A stretch of DNA of 64,000 nucleotides from Kaistia hirudinis. GTDB lineage: Bacteria; Pseudomonadota; Alphaproteobacteria; Rhizobiales; Kaistiaceae. Both the position numbers and the translations under genes were made by a program. The stretch is taken from positions 496,001 through 560,000 of the forward strand of contig NZ_JACIDS010000002.1 in the NCBI RefSeq assembly GCF_014196455.1, read 5' to 3'. Within the stretch, counting starts at the first letter, position 1; the number at the start of each line of letters is the position of its first letter. Of the stretch, positions 27,025-37,285 are shown in pieces. Below the pieces are notes generated by a model. That model made no database searches. It saw only the letters and a list, made by a program, of their open reading frames with translations, and had not been told where the DNA came from.

Positions 27025-27897
27025 TCACCATTGCAGATGCGGGATGAAGGCGCGGGCGGCCAGTTGCTCCTCGGAGAGGAAGCGGGCGACGGCGCTGGAG
27101 TCGGGCTGCTCGGTCGGGCCGAAATTCGCCGCGTGGATGCCGCCGGTCACGAAGAGGATGTCGAGGCCTTCGCCCTTGGCGCCCTTGAGATCCGTCGGCG
27201 CGCCGTCACCGATCGCCAGCACGTCCGCTTTCGCCACGGCCGTGCCGCGGAGCGCGCCGATATGGGCCAGCGCCGCCTCGTAGATCGGCGCATGCGGCTT
27301 TCCGGCGACATGCGTGACGCCGCCGAAGCCGCGATAGCGCTCTGCGAGCGCGCCGGCGCACCAGATGAAGCGATTGCCGCGTTCGACGACAATGTCGGGA
27401 TTGGCGCAGATGAGTGGCAGCCCGCGCGCCGCGAGCGCCCGAAGCTCGGCGTCATAGTCGTCCGGGCTCTCGCGCTCGTCCTCGCGCAGGCCCGTGCAGG
27501 AGATGACATCGGCCTCGGCGCTGTCGACGAGCGTGAGGTCGAGACCTTCATAGAGCGGCAGGTGAATATCGGAGCCGATATGCAGCACCTTGGCGCCGGG
27601 ACGGCTCGCCAGCAGGCCGCGCGTTACGTCGCCGGAGGTGACGATGCCGTCATAGCTCGCCTCGGTGACGCCGAGCGAGCGCATCTGCGCGACGATATAG
27701 GGGCTGAGGCGCGGCGCATTGGTCAGCAACACGACGGTGCCGCCCGCCTCGCGAAAGCGCGCGAGCGCATCGCAGGCCGCGGGGAAGGAGCGCACGCCGT
27801 TGTGCACGACGCCCCAGACGTCACAAAGGATCGCCGCATAGGAGGGGGCGATCTCGGAAAGTCCGCTGATGCGCGGCGGCACGGTCGAATTGCTCAT
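27025..27897 (-). CDS. HAD-superfamily class IIA phosphatase (TIGR01459 type)
   Basis: 290 residues. Motif I is ILCDVWGVVHNG, motif II VLLTNAPR, motif III around the lysine in HVAGKPHAPIYE, and motif IV AIGDGAPTDLKGA, all intact. This matches the class IIA group with the DVWG motif, often next to ribF in alphaproteobacteria. It should dephosphorylate a small sugar-phosphate or nucleotide-type substrate, not determined. Confidence 0.9.
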   Translation of the reverse strand: MSNSTVPPRISGLSEIAPSYAAILCDVWGVVHNGVRSFPAACDALARFREAGGTVVLLTNAPRLSPYIVAQMRSLGVTEASYDGIVTSGDVTRGLLASRPGAKVLHIGSDIHLPLYEGLDLTLVDSAEADVISCTGLREDERESPDDYDAELRALAARGLPLICANPDIVVERGNRFIWCAGALAERYRGFGGVTHVAGKPHAPIYEAALAHIGALRGTAVAKADVLAIGDGAPTDLKGAKGEGLDILFVTGGIHAANFGPTEQPDSSAVARFLSEEQLAARAFIPHLQW

Positions 27898-28088
27898 GCG
27901 GGCGGGTTATTGGTTCCCGCCGCGCCGGTCAAGCACTGGACGCTCCACAAGGGCCTCATGTCGAGCCATCAAGGGCCCGCATTGCGCTCCAGTCCAATTA
28001 GAGCGGCTTCTGGAACGCTTTATTTACCCTGTCGGGGGAGAGTCGAACCAAGCGCGAGGGGTCGCGCCGGGAGAGGGGTCTTCCTGGA

Positions 28089-29495
28089 ATGGCGTTCGCA
28101 GACGGCTCGCAAGGGCCCGTCCAGATATTGGTCATCGATGCCGATCCGGTCCAGCGTCGGTTGGTGTCGGCGCATCTGTCGGCCGGCGGCGGACGCGCCA
28201 TGGAGGCGCTGACCGTGGCAAGCCGTGCCGAGGCCGCCGACCGGCTGTCGGGGCGCGGGCCGGCCCTCGTCGTCGCGGATGTCGAGACGCTCGGCGGCGC
28301 CGATGCACTCGCGGCCCTCGTCGGCGACCACACCCGCGTCATCGCCACCAGCGCCCGCGGCTCCGTCCATGCGGCCGTGGCCGCAATTCGCGCCGGCGCG
28401 GTCGATTACCTGCCGAAGCCGTTCGGCGCCGCCGCGCTGATCGAGCGCGTCGAGGCGGCGATCGCGCAATGGAACCGCAATCCCGAGCCGTCCGTGCGTC
28501 CGACTGCGCGAAGCGCTGCCGCGCAGGCGGATCTCGGCTTTGAGGGCTTCGTCGGGCGTTCGCCGGCGATGGCCGCGATTTTCGACCAGATCGCGCGCGT
28601 CGCGCCGTCCCGTGCTCCGGTGTTCATCACGGGCGAGAGCGGCACGGGCAAGGAGCTCTGCGCCGAGGCGATCCATGCGCGCTCGGGTCGCGGCGGCAAG
28701 CCGTTCATCGCGATCAATTGCGGCGCGATCCCGAAGGATCTCATGGAGAGCGAGGTCTTCGGCCATGTGCGCGGCGCCTTTACCGGCGCAAGCGACACGC
28801 GCGCCGGCGCGGCGGAACTGGCCGATGGCGGTACGCTGTTCCTGGACGAGATCGGCGAGATGGATCTCGCCTTGCAGGCCAAGCTGCTGCGCTTCCTGCA
28901 GAGCGGCACGGTCCAGCGCGTCGGAGACACGACGGCGCGCAAGGTCGATGTCCGCATCATCAGCGCCACCAATCGCGATCCCTTCGCGGAGATCGCGACC
29001 GGACGCTTCCGCGAGGATCTGTTCTACCGCCTGCACGTCCTGCCGATCCACATGCCGCCGCTGCGCGCCCGCGCCGATGACGTGCTCCTCCTGGCCGAAA
29101 CATTCCTCGCCCGCTTCACCGCGGAGGAGCAGCGCGACTTCCAGGGCTTCAGCGCTGAGGCCGCCGCGATGCTCCTGGCGCATGCCTGGCCCGGCAATGT
29201 GCGCGAGCTTCAGAACGCCATCCGCCGCATGGTGGTGCTGAACCAGGGGACGGAGATCACGGCCCAGATGCTGCCGGCGACGATCGGCGCCGCCGCTCCG
29301 ACCATGTCGGACGCGCTTTCGGCGCCCATGCTGTCCGGTTCCATCATGCCGTTCTGGGAGCAGGAGCGCTCGATCATCGAGAGCGCGGTCGGCGCGTTCA
29401 GCGGCAACATCGCCCGCGCCGCGGCGGCACTCGAGATCAGCCCCTCGACCATCTATCGCAAGCGCCAGGCCTGGCTGGAGAAACGCAGCGCCTGA
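28089..29495 (+). CDS. Sigma-54-dependent response regulator (NtrC family)
   Basis: 468 residues in three parts. The receiver (1-125) has the acidic pocket D17/D19, putative phospho-acceptor D64 (VVADVE) and lysine in YLPKPF. The AAA+ domain (about 150-380) has Walker A GESGTGKE, the sigma-54 contact GAFTGA and Walker B LFLDEIGEMD. The C-terminal Fis-type helix-turn-helix reads NIARAAAALEISPSTIYRKR. There is no histidine kinase next to it, so it is an orphan regulator. No sigma-54 (-24/-12) promoter was recognised nearby. Confidence 0.92.
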   Translation: MAFADGSQGPVQILVIDADPVQRRLVSAHLSAGGGRAMEALTVASRAEAADRLSGRGPALVVADVETLGGADALAALVGDHTRVIATSARGSVHAAVAAIRAGAVDYLPKPFGAAALIERVEAAIAQWNRNPEPSVRPTARSAAAQADLGFEGFVGRSPAMAAIFDQIARVAPSRAPVFITGESGTGKELCAEAIHARSGRGGKPFIAINCGAIPKDLMESEVFGHVRGAFTGASDTRAGAAELADGGTLFLDEIGEMDLALQAKLLRFLQSGTVQRVGDTTARKVDVRIISATNRDPFAEIATGRFREDLFYRLHVLPIHMPPLRARADDVLLLAETFLARFTAEEQRDFQGFSAEAAAMLLAHAWPGNVRELQNAIRRMVVLNQGTEITAQMLPATIGAAAPTMSDALSAPMLSGSIMPFWEQERSIIESAVGAFSGNIARAAAALEISPSTIYRKRQAWLEKRSA

Positions 29496-29621
29496 CCCTT
29501 CGTTGCGCTCCGATTCACACTGAGCCACCGAAACGCTTGCGTGCGCCGCATCATACCGGCATGTTCCGCTCGGATGGGCTGTTAAGGTGCCAATTTGGGC
29601 GCCCAACGAGGGGTTGGAAGC

Positions 29622-30215
29622 ATGAATCTGGTTGGATCCCGCCTGGCCGGGATCGCGATGGCGGGCGCGATGGCGCTGGCCTCGATGGCTCCGATTGCGG
29701 GAGCCGCGTCCGCAGGCGAGGCCGCGAGCAAGGCTGCCGAGGCCGAAGGGCTTCTCGCCGCCGGCAAGGTCAAGGAAGCCATCGACGCATTCGATGCCTC
29801 CGCCGAAGCCTTCTGGAAGGCCGCGCCGCTCGCGTTTCGCAAGGCTCTCTTCGTCGACGACGTGAAGAGCTATGGCGAATACGTCGCCCATGCCGGTTCG
29901 ACCTTCGCGCCCGGTTCCGAGCTCAAGATCTATGCCGAGCCCGTTGGCTTCGGCTGGACCGACGAGAGCGACACACACCGCATCGCCTTCAAGACCGAGA
30001 TCGAGATCCGCAACGACAAGGGCGTGATCTTCGCGAAGTCGCCCGCGCCGGCGAAGCTCGAGAAGATCGGCAGCAGCCCGAGCCGCGACTTTCATCTCAC
30101 GGTCGGCTTCCGCCTGCCCGAGCTGAAGCCCGGCAGCTACAAGCTGATCCTGACTGTCACCGACGAGGCGACCGGCAAGACCGCGCCGATCGAGCTGCCG
30201 CTCACCATCTCCTGA
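29622..30215 (+). CDS. Secreted hypothetical protein
   Basis: 197 residues with a signal peptide of about 30 residues (AGIAMAGAMALASMAPIAGA). The mature N-terminus is a short helical repeat-like stretch (SKAAEAEGLLAAGKVKEAID), followed by a beta-rich domain with an aromatic core (YAEPVGFGWT) and ending in a strand-rich TVTDEATGKTAPIELPLTIS. I do not recognise the family. It lies between the sigma-54 regulator and the phospholipid genes. ATG 29622 gives the clean signal peptide. Confidence 0.7.
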   Translation: MNLVGSRLAGIAMAGAMALASMAPIAGAASAGEAASKAAEAEGLLAAGKVKEAIDAFDASAEAFWKAAPLAFRKALFVDDVKSYGEYVAHAGSTFAPGSELKIYAEPVGFGWTDESDTHRIAFKTEIEIRNDKGVIFAKSPAPAKLEKIGSSPSRDFHLTVGFRLPELKPGSYKLILTVTDEATGKTAPIELPLTIS

Positions 30216-30315
30216 TCCGGACGACGTGTGATCGGCCTCATAGCCGTCCTGCGGCGCGCGGTGTTGAAGGGACCCGTCAAGCCGGGCTTCCCGGCTTCGG
30301 AGCCGGTCGTTCGAC

Positions 30316-30927
30316 ATGCCGTCCATCTATGATCTGAAGCCGCGCTTCCAGGCCCTGTTGCGGCCGTTGGTGGCAGGGCTCGCGGCCGGCGGCGTCACGG
30401 CCAATCAGGTGACGGTCGGCGCGGCCGTCCTCAGCCTGGTTGCCGCGGCTTTCGTCGCGCTCCAGCCGGGCGTGCGGTTGGTCCTTCTCGTCTATCCGAT
30501 CGTCCTGTTCCTGCGCATGTCGCTGAACGCGATCGACGGCATGCTAGCGCGCGAGCATGGCCAGAAGAGCCGGCTCGGCGCGATCTTGAACGAGGCGGGC
30601 GACGTCGTCTCCGATGCGGCGCTGTATCTGGCGCTCGCTCCGGCGCTCGCGCCCTTCGGTGCACATACGGCGCCGATCGTCGCTTTCGCATTCTTCGCCG
30701 TGCTCACCGAGTTCGTCGGCGTGCTCGGCCCAACGGTCGGCAGCACGCGGCGCTATGATGGCCCGATGGGGAAATCCGACCGCGCCGTGGCGATCGGTCT
30801 GCTCGCATTCGTCCTGGCGCTCGGCGCGCCCGGCGGCGCCTGGCTGGATGCGGTCATGGCGCTGCTCGCCGTCCTCTGCCTGTGGACCGCCATCCGTCGG
30901 GCAACGCGGGCCTTGGAGGGTGGATGA
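30316..30927 (+). CDS. CDP-alcohol phosphatidyltransferase (YnbA-like)
   Basis: 203 residues, mainly membrane segments. The CDP-alcohol phosphotransferase motif is recognisable as NAIDGMLAR followed by G88 and [10 protein letters not shown], but two positions that are normally aspartate are asparagine (N71, N92). The same layout is what I recall for E. coli YnbA. It would transfer a phosphatidyl group to an alcohol head group, not identified. It overlaps the cytidylyltransferase start by one base (TGATG-type junction). First gene of a three-gene phospholipid module. Confidence 0.85.
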   Translation: MPSIYDLKPRFQALLRPLVAGLAAGGVTANQVTVGAAVLSLVAAAFVALQPGVRLVLLVYPIVLFLRMSLNAIDGMLAREHGQKSRLGAILNEAGDVVSDAALYLALAPALAPFGAHTAPIVAFAFFAVLTEFVGVLGPTVGSTRRYDGPMGKSDRAVAIGLLAFVLALGAPGGAWLDAVMALLAVLCLWTAIRRATRALEGG

Positions 30928-31898
30928 TGGACGGATTGGCGAAGATCCCCGGTGCGCTCGACCTGCCGGCGGCTGTGCTCGTGACATTGCTCGCCATCTT
31001 CGTAGGCCTCGCCGCCGCGACGGCCTTCGTCTGGCTGCGGCCACGCCCTGCCGGATCGGCCGAGGACGGCAAAAGCGCGGAACTCAAGGCGCGGATCCGC
31101 TCCTGGTGGGTGATGATCCTGCTGGTCGCGGCGGCGCTCGTGCTCGGCCGTACGGCGACGGTCATCCTCTTCGCCTTCGTCAGCTATCTGGCGCTGAAGG
31201 AATATTTCACAATCATCCCGACCCGCCGGGCGGATCGCGTCGTGCTTCTCGTCGCCTATCTCGCCGTGCCGGTGCAGTACTGGTGGGTGGGGACCGCCTG
31301 GTACGGCATGTTCGTGATCTTCGTGCCGGTCTACATGTTCCTGATCCTGCCGGCGGCGATGGTCCTGCGCGGCGAGACGGAGGGGTTCCTCAAGGCGGCC
31401 GGCACGATGCACTGGGGGCTGATGATCGCGGTCTTCGCAATCAGCCATGCCGCCTATCTGATCGCCGTGCCGCCGCCGGCCTCGCCGCCCGGTACCGGCG
31501 CCGGGCTGCTGCTCCTCCTGCTGATCCTCACCGAATTCAACGACGTCGCCCAGTTCGTCTCCGGCCGCAGCTTCGGCCGCCACCGCATCACGCCGCGCGT
31601 CTCGCCGAACAAGACCGTCGAAGGCTTCGTCGGCGGGCTGGCGGCGACGACGGTGCTTGCGGCCGTGCTGGCCCCCGCCCTGACGCCGATCGGGCCGCTC
31701 CAGGGCGCGCTGATCGGGGCGATGCTGGCGACGGCCGGCTTCTTCGGCGACATCGTCATGTCGGCGGTCAAGCGCGACCTCGCCATCAAGGATACCGGCA
31801 CCATCCTGCCCGGCCATGGCGGCATTCTCGACCGGGTCGACAGCCTCGTTTTCACCGCGCCGCTCTTCTTCCACACCGTCCGCTATTTCTATTTCTGA
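30927..31898 (+). CDS. Phosphatidate cytidylyltransferase (YnbB-like CDP-DAG synthase)
   Basis: 323 residues with about eight membrane segments. The CDP-diacylglycerol synthase signature is present: [14 protein letters not shown], then [20 protein letters not shown] and [14 protein letters not shown]. It makes CDP-diacylglycerol from phosphatidate and CTP in the inner membrane. The pairing with a YnbA-like gene resembles E. coli ynbA-ynbB, so this is probably an accessory enzyme in addition to the housekeeping CdsA. GGAGGG is best spaced for ATG 30927; ATG 30924 is possible. Confidence 0.88.
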   Translation: MDGLAKIPGALDLPAAVLVTLLAIFVGLAAATAFVWLRPRPAGSAEDGKSAELKARIRSWWVMILLVAAALVLGRTATVILFAFVSYLALKEYFTIIPTRRADRVVLLVAYLAVPVQYWWVGTAWYGMFVIFVPVYMFLILPAAMVLRGETEGFLKAAGTMHWGLMIAVFAISHAAYLIAVPPPASPPGTGAGLLLLLLILTEFNDVAQFVSGRSFGRHRITPRVSPNKTVEGFVGGLAATTVLAAVLAPALTPIGPLQGALIGAMLATAGFFGDIVMSAVKRDLAIKDTGTILPGHGGILDRVDSLVFTAPLFFHTVRYFYF

Positions 31899-31903
31899 CG
31901 CCG

Positions 31904-32557
31904 ATGACACCGCGTCCCGCCGCCCGCGTCCTGCTCCGTGTCCTCTTCTTCGCGGTCGTGGTGCGGCCGTTCCTGCTCATCGCGATCGGCCTCTCGGTCC
32001 GTCATCGCGAGCGTCTGCCGAAAACGGGTCCGGTCATCATCGCCGCCAACCACAACAGCCATCTCGACACGCTGGCGCTGATGTCGCTCTTTCCGCTTCG
32101 CCGCCTGTCGCGCATCCATGCCGTTGCGGCCGCGGATTATTTCCTGGCCAATCGCTGGCTGCGCTGGTTCGCCGTCGACCTGCTCGGCATCGTCCCGATC
32201 GAGCGCGCGGCGGCGAAGGGCGGCCGCGATCCGCTGGCGCCGGCGTTCGACGTGCTCGATCGCGGTGACATCCTCATCGTGTTCCCGGAGGGCTCTCGGG
32301 GCGAACCGGAGCAACGGGCCGCCTTCAAGCGCGGCATCGCCTATATGGCCCGGCGTCGTCCACAGGTGCCTGTCATTCCCGTCTTCCTGCGCGGCTTCGG
32401 CCGTGTGCTGCCGAAGGGCGACCATCTTCCCGTCCCATTCTTCTGTGACATCGTCGTCGGCGAGGCCATGACCGGGGAAGGCGAGGATTTCGTCAGCCGC
32501 CTGGAACGGGCGGTCGATGCGCTGGCGCGCGAAACGCCGTCGCCGGAATGGACCTAG
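31904..32557 (+). CDS. 1-acyl-glycerol-3-phosphate acyltransferase (PlsC-like)
   Basis: 217 residues. The acyltransferase motifs are clear: block [10 protein letters not shown] (HX4D), block III FPEGSRG, and block [11 protein letters not shown]. It should make phosphatidate or acylate a related lysophospholipid, feeding the cytidylyltransferase encoded 5 bases upstream. Spacing and order (acyltransferase, CDP-DAG synthase, head-group transferase) give a complete lysophosphatidate-to-phospholipid module. Confidence 0.88.
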   Translation: MTPRPAARVLLRVLFFAVVVRPFLLIAIGLSVRHRERLPKTGPVIIAANHNSHLDTLALMSLFPLRRLSRIHAVAAADYFLANRWLRWFAVDLLGIVPIERAAAKGGRDPLAPAFDVLDRGDILIVFPEGSRGEPEQRAAFKRGIAYMARRRPQVPVIPVFLRGFGRVLPKGDHLPVPFFCDIVVGEAMTGEGEDFVSRLERAVDALARETPSPEWT

Positions 32558-32611
32558 GGCGCTGGCCGCGCGGTCCGAAACAGAATCTCGCATTCGCAGC
32601 GCGTCGGCGCC

Positions 32612-32640
32612 TTGACAGTCCGAGGCCGCAATCCTAGATC
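32612..32640 (+). promoter_or_regulatory. Promoter of groESL
   Basis: TTGACA (32612-32617) and TAGATC (32635-32640), 17 bases apart, give a good sigma-70-type promoter. Its expected start site (~32646) lies just before the CIRCE element, so a repressor bound there would block it. Confidence 0.75.
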
Positions 32641-32651
32641 CGGGACGCCTG

Positions 32652-32678
32652 TTAGCACTCGATGGTTCTGAGTGCTAA
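32652..32678. promoter_or_regulatory. CIRCE element (HrcA operator)
   Basis: TTAGCACTC-GATGGTTCT-GAGTGCTAA is a perfect match to the CIRCE consensus with a 9-base spacer. HrcA binds it and represses the groESL operon until heat or misfolded protein relieves it. It is 57 bases upstream of groES. Confidence 0.97.
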
Positions 32679-32734
32679 CACATCGTTTCACAGGCCGCCT
32701 TGATGGGCGGCTTACTCGCGAGGAGAGAAGACAG

Positions 32735-33049
32735 ATGGCATTCCGTCCTCTGCATGACCGTGTCGTGGTTCGTCGCCTTGAAGGCGAAGAGAAGACCAAG
32801 GGCGGCATCATCATCCCGGATACCGCCAAGGAGAAGCCGCAGGAAGGCGAAGTCGTCGCCGTCGGCCCGGGCGCCCGTGACGAAGCTGGCAAGCTCGTCC
32901 CGCTGGACGTCAAGGCGGGTGACCGCATCCTGTTCGGCAAGTGGTCGGGCACCGAAGTCAAGATCGACGGCGAAGACCTGCTGATCATGAAAGAGTCCGA
33001 CATTCTCGGCGTGATCGACAACAAGGCTGCCGGCAAGAAGGCCGCGTAA
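32735..33049 (+). CDS. groES: GroES co-chaperonin
   Basis: 104 residues, standard GroES length. The mobile-loop and barrel blocks are present: [38 protein letters not shown] and the C-terminal [15 protein letters not shown]. It caps GroEL in ATP-dependent folding. AGGAGAG upstream fixes the ATG at 32735; earlier in-frame starts lie within the CIRCE/leader region. It is controlled by CIRCE and shares a transcript with groEL, with a hairpin in between. Confidence 0.97.
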   Translation: MAFRPLHDRVVVRRLEGEEKTKGGIIIPDTAKEKPQEGEVVAVGPGARDEAGKLVPLDVKAGDRILFGKWSGTEVKIDGEDLLIMKESDILGVIDNKAAGKKAA

Positions 33050-33075
33050 GGGTCACCCCTTTCACGCGGCTTTTT
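33041..33075 (+). terminator. Terminator-like hairpin between groES and groEL
   Basis: GCCGCGT-AAGGG-TCAC-CCCTT-TC-ACGCGGC followed by TTTTT makes a long stem that includes the groES stop codon. It looks like an intrinsic terminator placed inside the operon, 35 bases before groEL. It may be an attenuator or, as reported for the Agrobacterium groESL transcript, a site of mRNA processing. Confidence 0.7.
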
Positions 33076-33088
33076 ATTGTCCCGATAG

Positions 33089-34750
<1,662 letters not shown>

Positions 34751-34774
34751 GTCCAGCCATCCAAAAAGTTCAGG

Positions 34775-34808
34775 AAAGGGCGCGGCGCGAGCCGCGCCCT
34801 TTTCGTTT
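34775..34808 (+). terminator. Intrinsic terminator of groESL
   Basis: AAAGGGCGCGGC-GCGA-GCCGCGCCCTTT forms a perfect 12-bp stem followed by TTCGTTTG. It lies 24 bases after groEL and 5 bases before the convergent deoR stop, so it may serve both genes. Confidence 0.9.
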
Positions 34809-34812
34809 GTAT

Positions 34813-35568
34813 CTATGCCTTCGTGACGGTCACCCCGAGCGACTCGATCGTGCCGATGAACGCCGGATCGGCCGTCGCCTCCGTCACGATCCCGGCGAGC
34901 GCTTCGACCGGCGCCACCAGATAGGGCGCGGCGGTCCCGACCTTGTCGCGCGAGGCGAGCGCGATCGTCTCGGCCGCCTGCGCCATCAAGGCGCGCTTGA
35001 TGCCGGCTTCCTCATAGTCGCCCGTGGTCAGGCCGCTCTCCGGATGGATGCCGGTGACGCCGAGGAAATAGAGATCGGCGCGCAGGCGCCGGATCGCCTC
35101 CATCGCATCCGCGCCCGTCGCGACGATCGAGTGCTTGAACAGCCTTCCGCCGATCAGGATCACCTCGACGCCCGGATGCGGCACCAGTTCGAGCGCCGTG
35201 CTCGGGCTGTGCGTGACGATCGTCGCTTTCAGATCCGGCCGGAGCGCGCGCGCTACCTCGATCGCCGTCGTGCCGCCATCCAGCATGACGACCTGTCCGT
35301 CCGCGATCAGGGCCGCGGCGGCACGGCCGATCGCCTGCTTGCCGGATGGTTCGATCGCGCGACGGCTCGAGAAATCGGCGAGGCCGGGCGAAGCGGGCAG
35401 GGCGCCGCCATGCACGCGGGTCAGGCGCCCCTCGCTCGCCAGTTCGCGCAGGTCGCGGCGGATCGTGTCCTCCGACAGGCCGAGTTCGGCGCTGACCGCC
35501 TTGGCCAGAACGCGGCCATCGCGCGCCAGGATCTCGAGGATCAGCCGCTTCCGTTCAGCCGTCATCAT
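34813..35568 (-). CDS. DeoR-family transcriptional regulator
   Basis: 251 residues. The N-terminal HTH (RLILEILARDGRVLAKAVSA, then ELGLSEDTIRRDLRELAS) and the C-terminal sugar-phosphate-sensing domain (VVMLDGGTTAIEVARAL, then ATIVTHSPSTALEL and GVTGI) define DeoR. Members respond to phosphorylated sugars. AGGAGAACACCC precedes the ATG at 35568. It is divergent from the small gene at 35658, with two direct repeats in between. Confidence 0.9.
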   Translation of the reverse strand: MMTAERKRLILEILARDGRVLAKAVSAELGLSEDTIRRDLRELASEGRLTRVHGGALPASPGLADFSSRRAIEPSGKQAIGRAAAALIADGQVVMLDGGTTAIEVARALRPDLKATIVTHSPSTALELVPHPGVEVILIGGRLFKHSIVATGADAMEAIRRLRADLYFLGVTGIHPESGLTTGDYEEAGIKRALMAQAAETIALASRDKVGTAAPYLVAPVEALAGIVTEATADPAFIGTIESLGVTVTKA

Positions 35569-35584
35569 GGGTGTTCTCCTTTTG

Positions 35585-35614
35585 CACGATATTGAACGAA
35601 ATGACACGATATTG
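35585..35614. promoter_or_regulatory. Putative DeoR operator: two direct repeats
   Basis: CACGATATTG occurs at 35585-35594 and again at 35605-35614, exactly 20 bp apart (two helical turns), in the divergent region between deoR and the small gene. Phased direct repeats fit DeoR-type binding and autoregulation. Confidence 0.6.
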
Positions 35615-35657
35615 CATGTTATAGGCTCTATCCAGTCATTATCGTAAGGAAACAGGC

Positions 35658-36050
35658 ATGACCAGATCGTCGGAATCCATGGTGATCCTCGTCGCAGGAC
35701 CCTATCGCTCGGGCACGAATGATGACCCGGCCCGGATGCGCGCCAATCTCAGGCAGCTCGAAGAGGCGGCGCTGCCGCTGTTCCGCGCCGGCCATGTGCC
35801 GCTGATCGGCGAGTGGCTCGCACTGCCTTTGATGGAGGTGGCGGGATCAAAGGCAGTGGGCGACGCGATCTACGAGGAGATCGCCTATCCGGTCGCGCAT
35901 CGCCTGCTGCCACATTGCGACGCGGTGTTGCGCCTGCCGGGCGAATCCAAGGGGGCCGATCTCGACGTCTCGATCGCGACGGAGCGTGGCCTCAAGGTCT
36001 ATTACCGTATCGAAGACGTGCCGCCCTGTCGGCCTGCGGCTCAGCTGTAG
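35658..36050 (+). CDS. DUF4406-like protein (nucleoside-deoxyribosyltransferase-type fold)
   Basis: 130 residues. The core VILVAGPYRSGTNDDPARMR, then FRAGHVPLIGEWLALPL, and C-terminal CDAVLRLPGESKGADLDVSI, recalls the Rossmann-like fold of nucleoside 2-deoxyribosyltransferase / DUF4406 proteins. Function unknown; a nucleotide- or sugar-linked role would fit its divergent DeoR regulator. AGGAAACAGGC precedes the ATG. The stop is 7 bases from the stop of the convergent next gene. Confidence 0.6.
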   Translation: MTRSSESMVILVAGPYRSGTNDDPARMRANLRQLEEAALPLFRAGHVPLIGEWLALPLMEVAGSKAVGDAIYEEIAYPVAHRLLPHCDAVLRLPGESKGADLDVSIATERGLKVYYRIEDVPPCRPAAQL

Positions 36051-36057
36051 CCGCGAC

Positions 36058-37239
36058 TCAGCTATAGCCGCGACGCTTGCGGCGCATGCGCCGCTCCAGC
36101 AGCTTGCCGGTCGAGAGGATCACGCGGCCGATATCGCGGAACCCCGCCCCAATGACCTGGCCGGCGGTGCTTTCGGTGGAGATTTCCTTGTAGAGGGCCA
36201 GCGGCGGGGGGCCCTTGAACTCCCGCCGCGGCATCTTGCGGCGAATCTCCGAGGCTTCGGCCGGATCGGCCGAATTGTAGGCGGCGTTCGCCGCCAGCAG
36301 ACCCTCGAGAAGATCATCCTCGACCGGGTCGTCCAGCGTGCGACCGCTCGCCGGCAGCTCCATCTCGGAGAGGAGGCTCAAGGCCCTCTGCTCCGAGAAG
36401 ACATGAATCCAGCGTATCGTGAGTTCGGCGAGCGCGTAGTCAGTGTCTTTCGGATTCTTCGAGCCGTAATGGTCGCGCTCGATCCGCGCGATCCGGCGCT
36501 GCAGTTCGCGCGCGAGCCTGGGATTGGCCGATGGCTCTTCCGCCTGAGCCTTCAGGAAGCCGGCGCTGAGACCGGCAAACCGGTGCCATTCGCCGTCATT
36601 CCAAGCCTGATCATGCGTGTGATGCAGCAGGATCGGATCGGCGACGAGCATGAGCGGCGAATAGAGGCTGGCGGCCACCGGAAACGCATAGTCCCACCAG
36701 GGGACACCAAGCTGGTAGGGATAGCTCACGAACGAAGCGAGCGCCGGCGCGACCTTGCGCGGCGTGAATGCGAGGAGATCCACGCCGAGATCGAAGCGGT
36801 GGCCCTGCCTGCGCGTCAGCGACGGGACCTCCCAGCGATGCATCACCACCGTCGAATCGGCGGCGGTCGCGGCGAGTCGCTCCGCGAAGTCGGGCGAGGG
36901 GGCCATGAAGACGTCCGCATTGACGATGCCGACCGGCTCGTCCTGAGGCGCTGCGGCAAGGACGGAAGCAAATGAGGGCGTCTTTCGCGCCTCCGGACCG
37001 AGGTCCTCTTCGACGAACCGGTACTCGACGCCCGGAAATCCATCGCCGAGGAGCTTTTCTTCCGCCTTGTTGTGCACGGAGACGATGCGAAAGCCGTTGG
37101 CCTGCCACGAGCGGAGGCAGCGGCCGACCAGCGCCTCGCCGACATCCATTCCGTTTTCATCGAAGCGCTTCAGACGCGGGAAGGCGGATGTGAGCAGCAG
37201 CAAGTTGGCGGTTCCAGCCAGAGAACAGACATCAGCCAT
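36058..37239 (-). CDS. Hypothetical protein with glycosyltransferase-like N-terminal fold
   Basis: 393 residues. The N-terminal ~120 look like a nucleotide-sugar-binding fold: LLLLTSAFPRLKRFDENGMD, then GFRIVSVHNKAEEKLL and a DxD-like VGIVNADVFMAP. A middle section has aromatic/aspartate-rich blocks (RFDLGVDLLAFTPRKVA and GVPWWDYAFPVAASLYSP) reminiscent of glycan-handling enzymes, and the C-terminus is basic (ERRMRRKRRGYS). I do not recognise the exact family. No signal peptide is visible. Confidence 0.55.
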   Translation of the reverse strand: MADVCSLAGTANLLLLTSAFPRLKRFDENGMDVGEALVGRCLRSWQANGFRIVSVHNKAEEKLLGDGFPGVEYRFVEEDLGPEARKTPSFASVLAAAPQDEPVGIVNADVFMAPSPDFAERLAATAADSTVVMHRWEVPSLTRRQGHRFDLGVDLLAFTPRKVAPALASFVSYPYQLGVPWWDYAFPVAASLYSPLMLVADPILLHHTHDQAWNDGEWHRFAGLSAGFLKAQAEEPSANPRLARELQRRIARIERDHYGSKNPKDTDYALAELTIRWIHVFSEQRALSLLSEMELPASGRTLDDPVEDDLLEGLLAANAAYNSADPAEASEIRRKMPRREFKGPPPLALYKEISTESTAGQVIGAGFRDIGRVILSTGKLLERRMRRKRRGYS

Positions 37240-37285
37240 TACCCCACCAGCGGATGCTCCGCTAGCCCGTCACCCAGCCCGCGGC

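Noticed and set aside
28020-30326. Very long open frame on the minus strand (about 768 codons)
   Set aside because: It is antisense to the sigma-54 regulator and the secreted protein gene, is R/D/A/G-rich with no domain, and reflects GC-rich codon bias of the real plus-strand genes.
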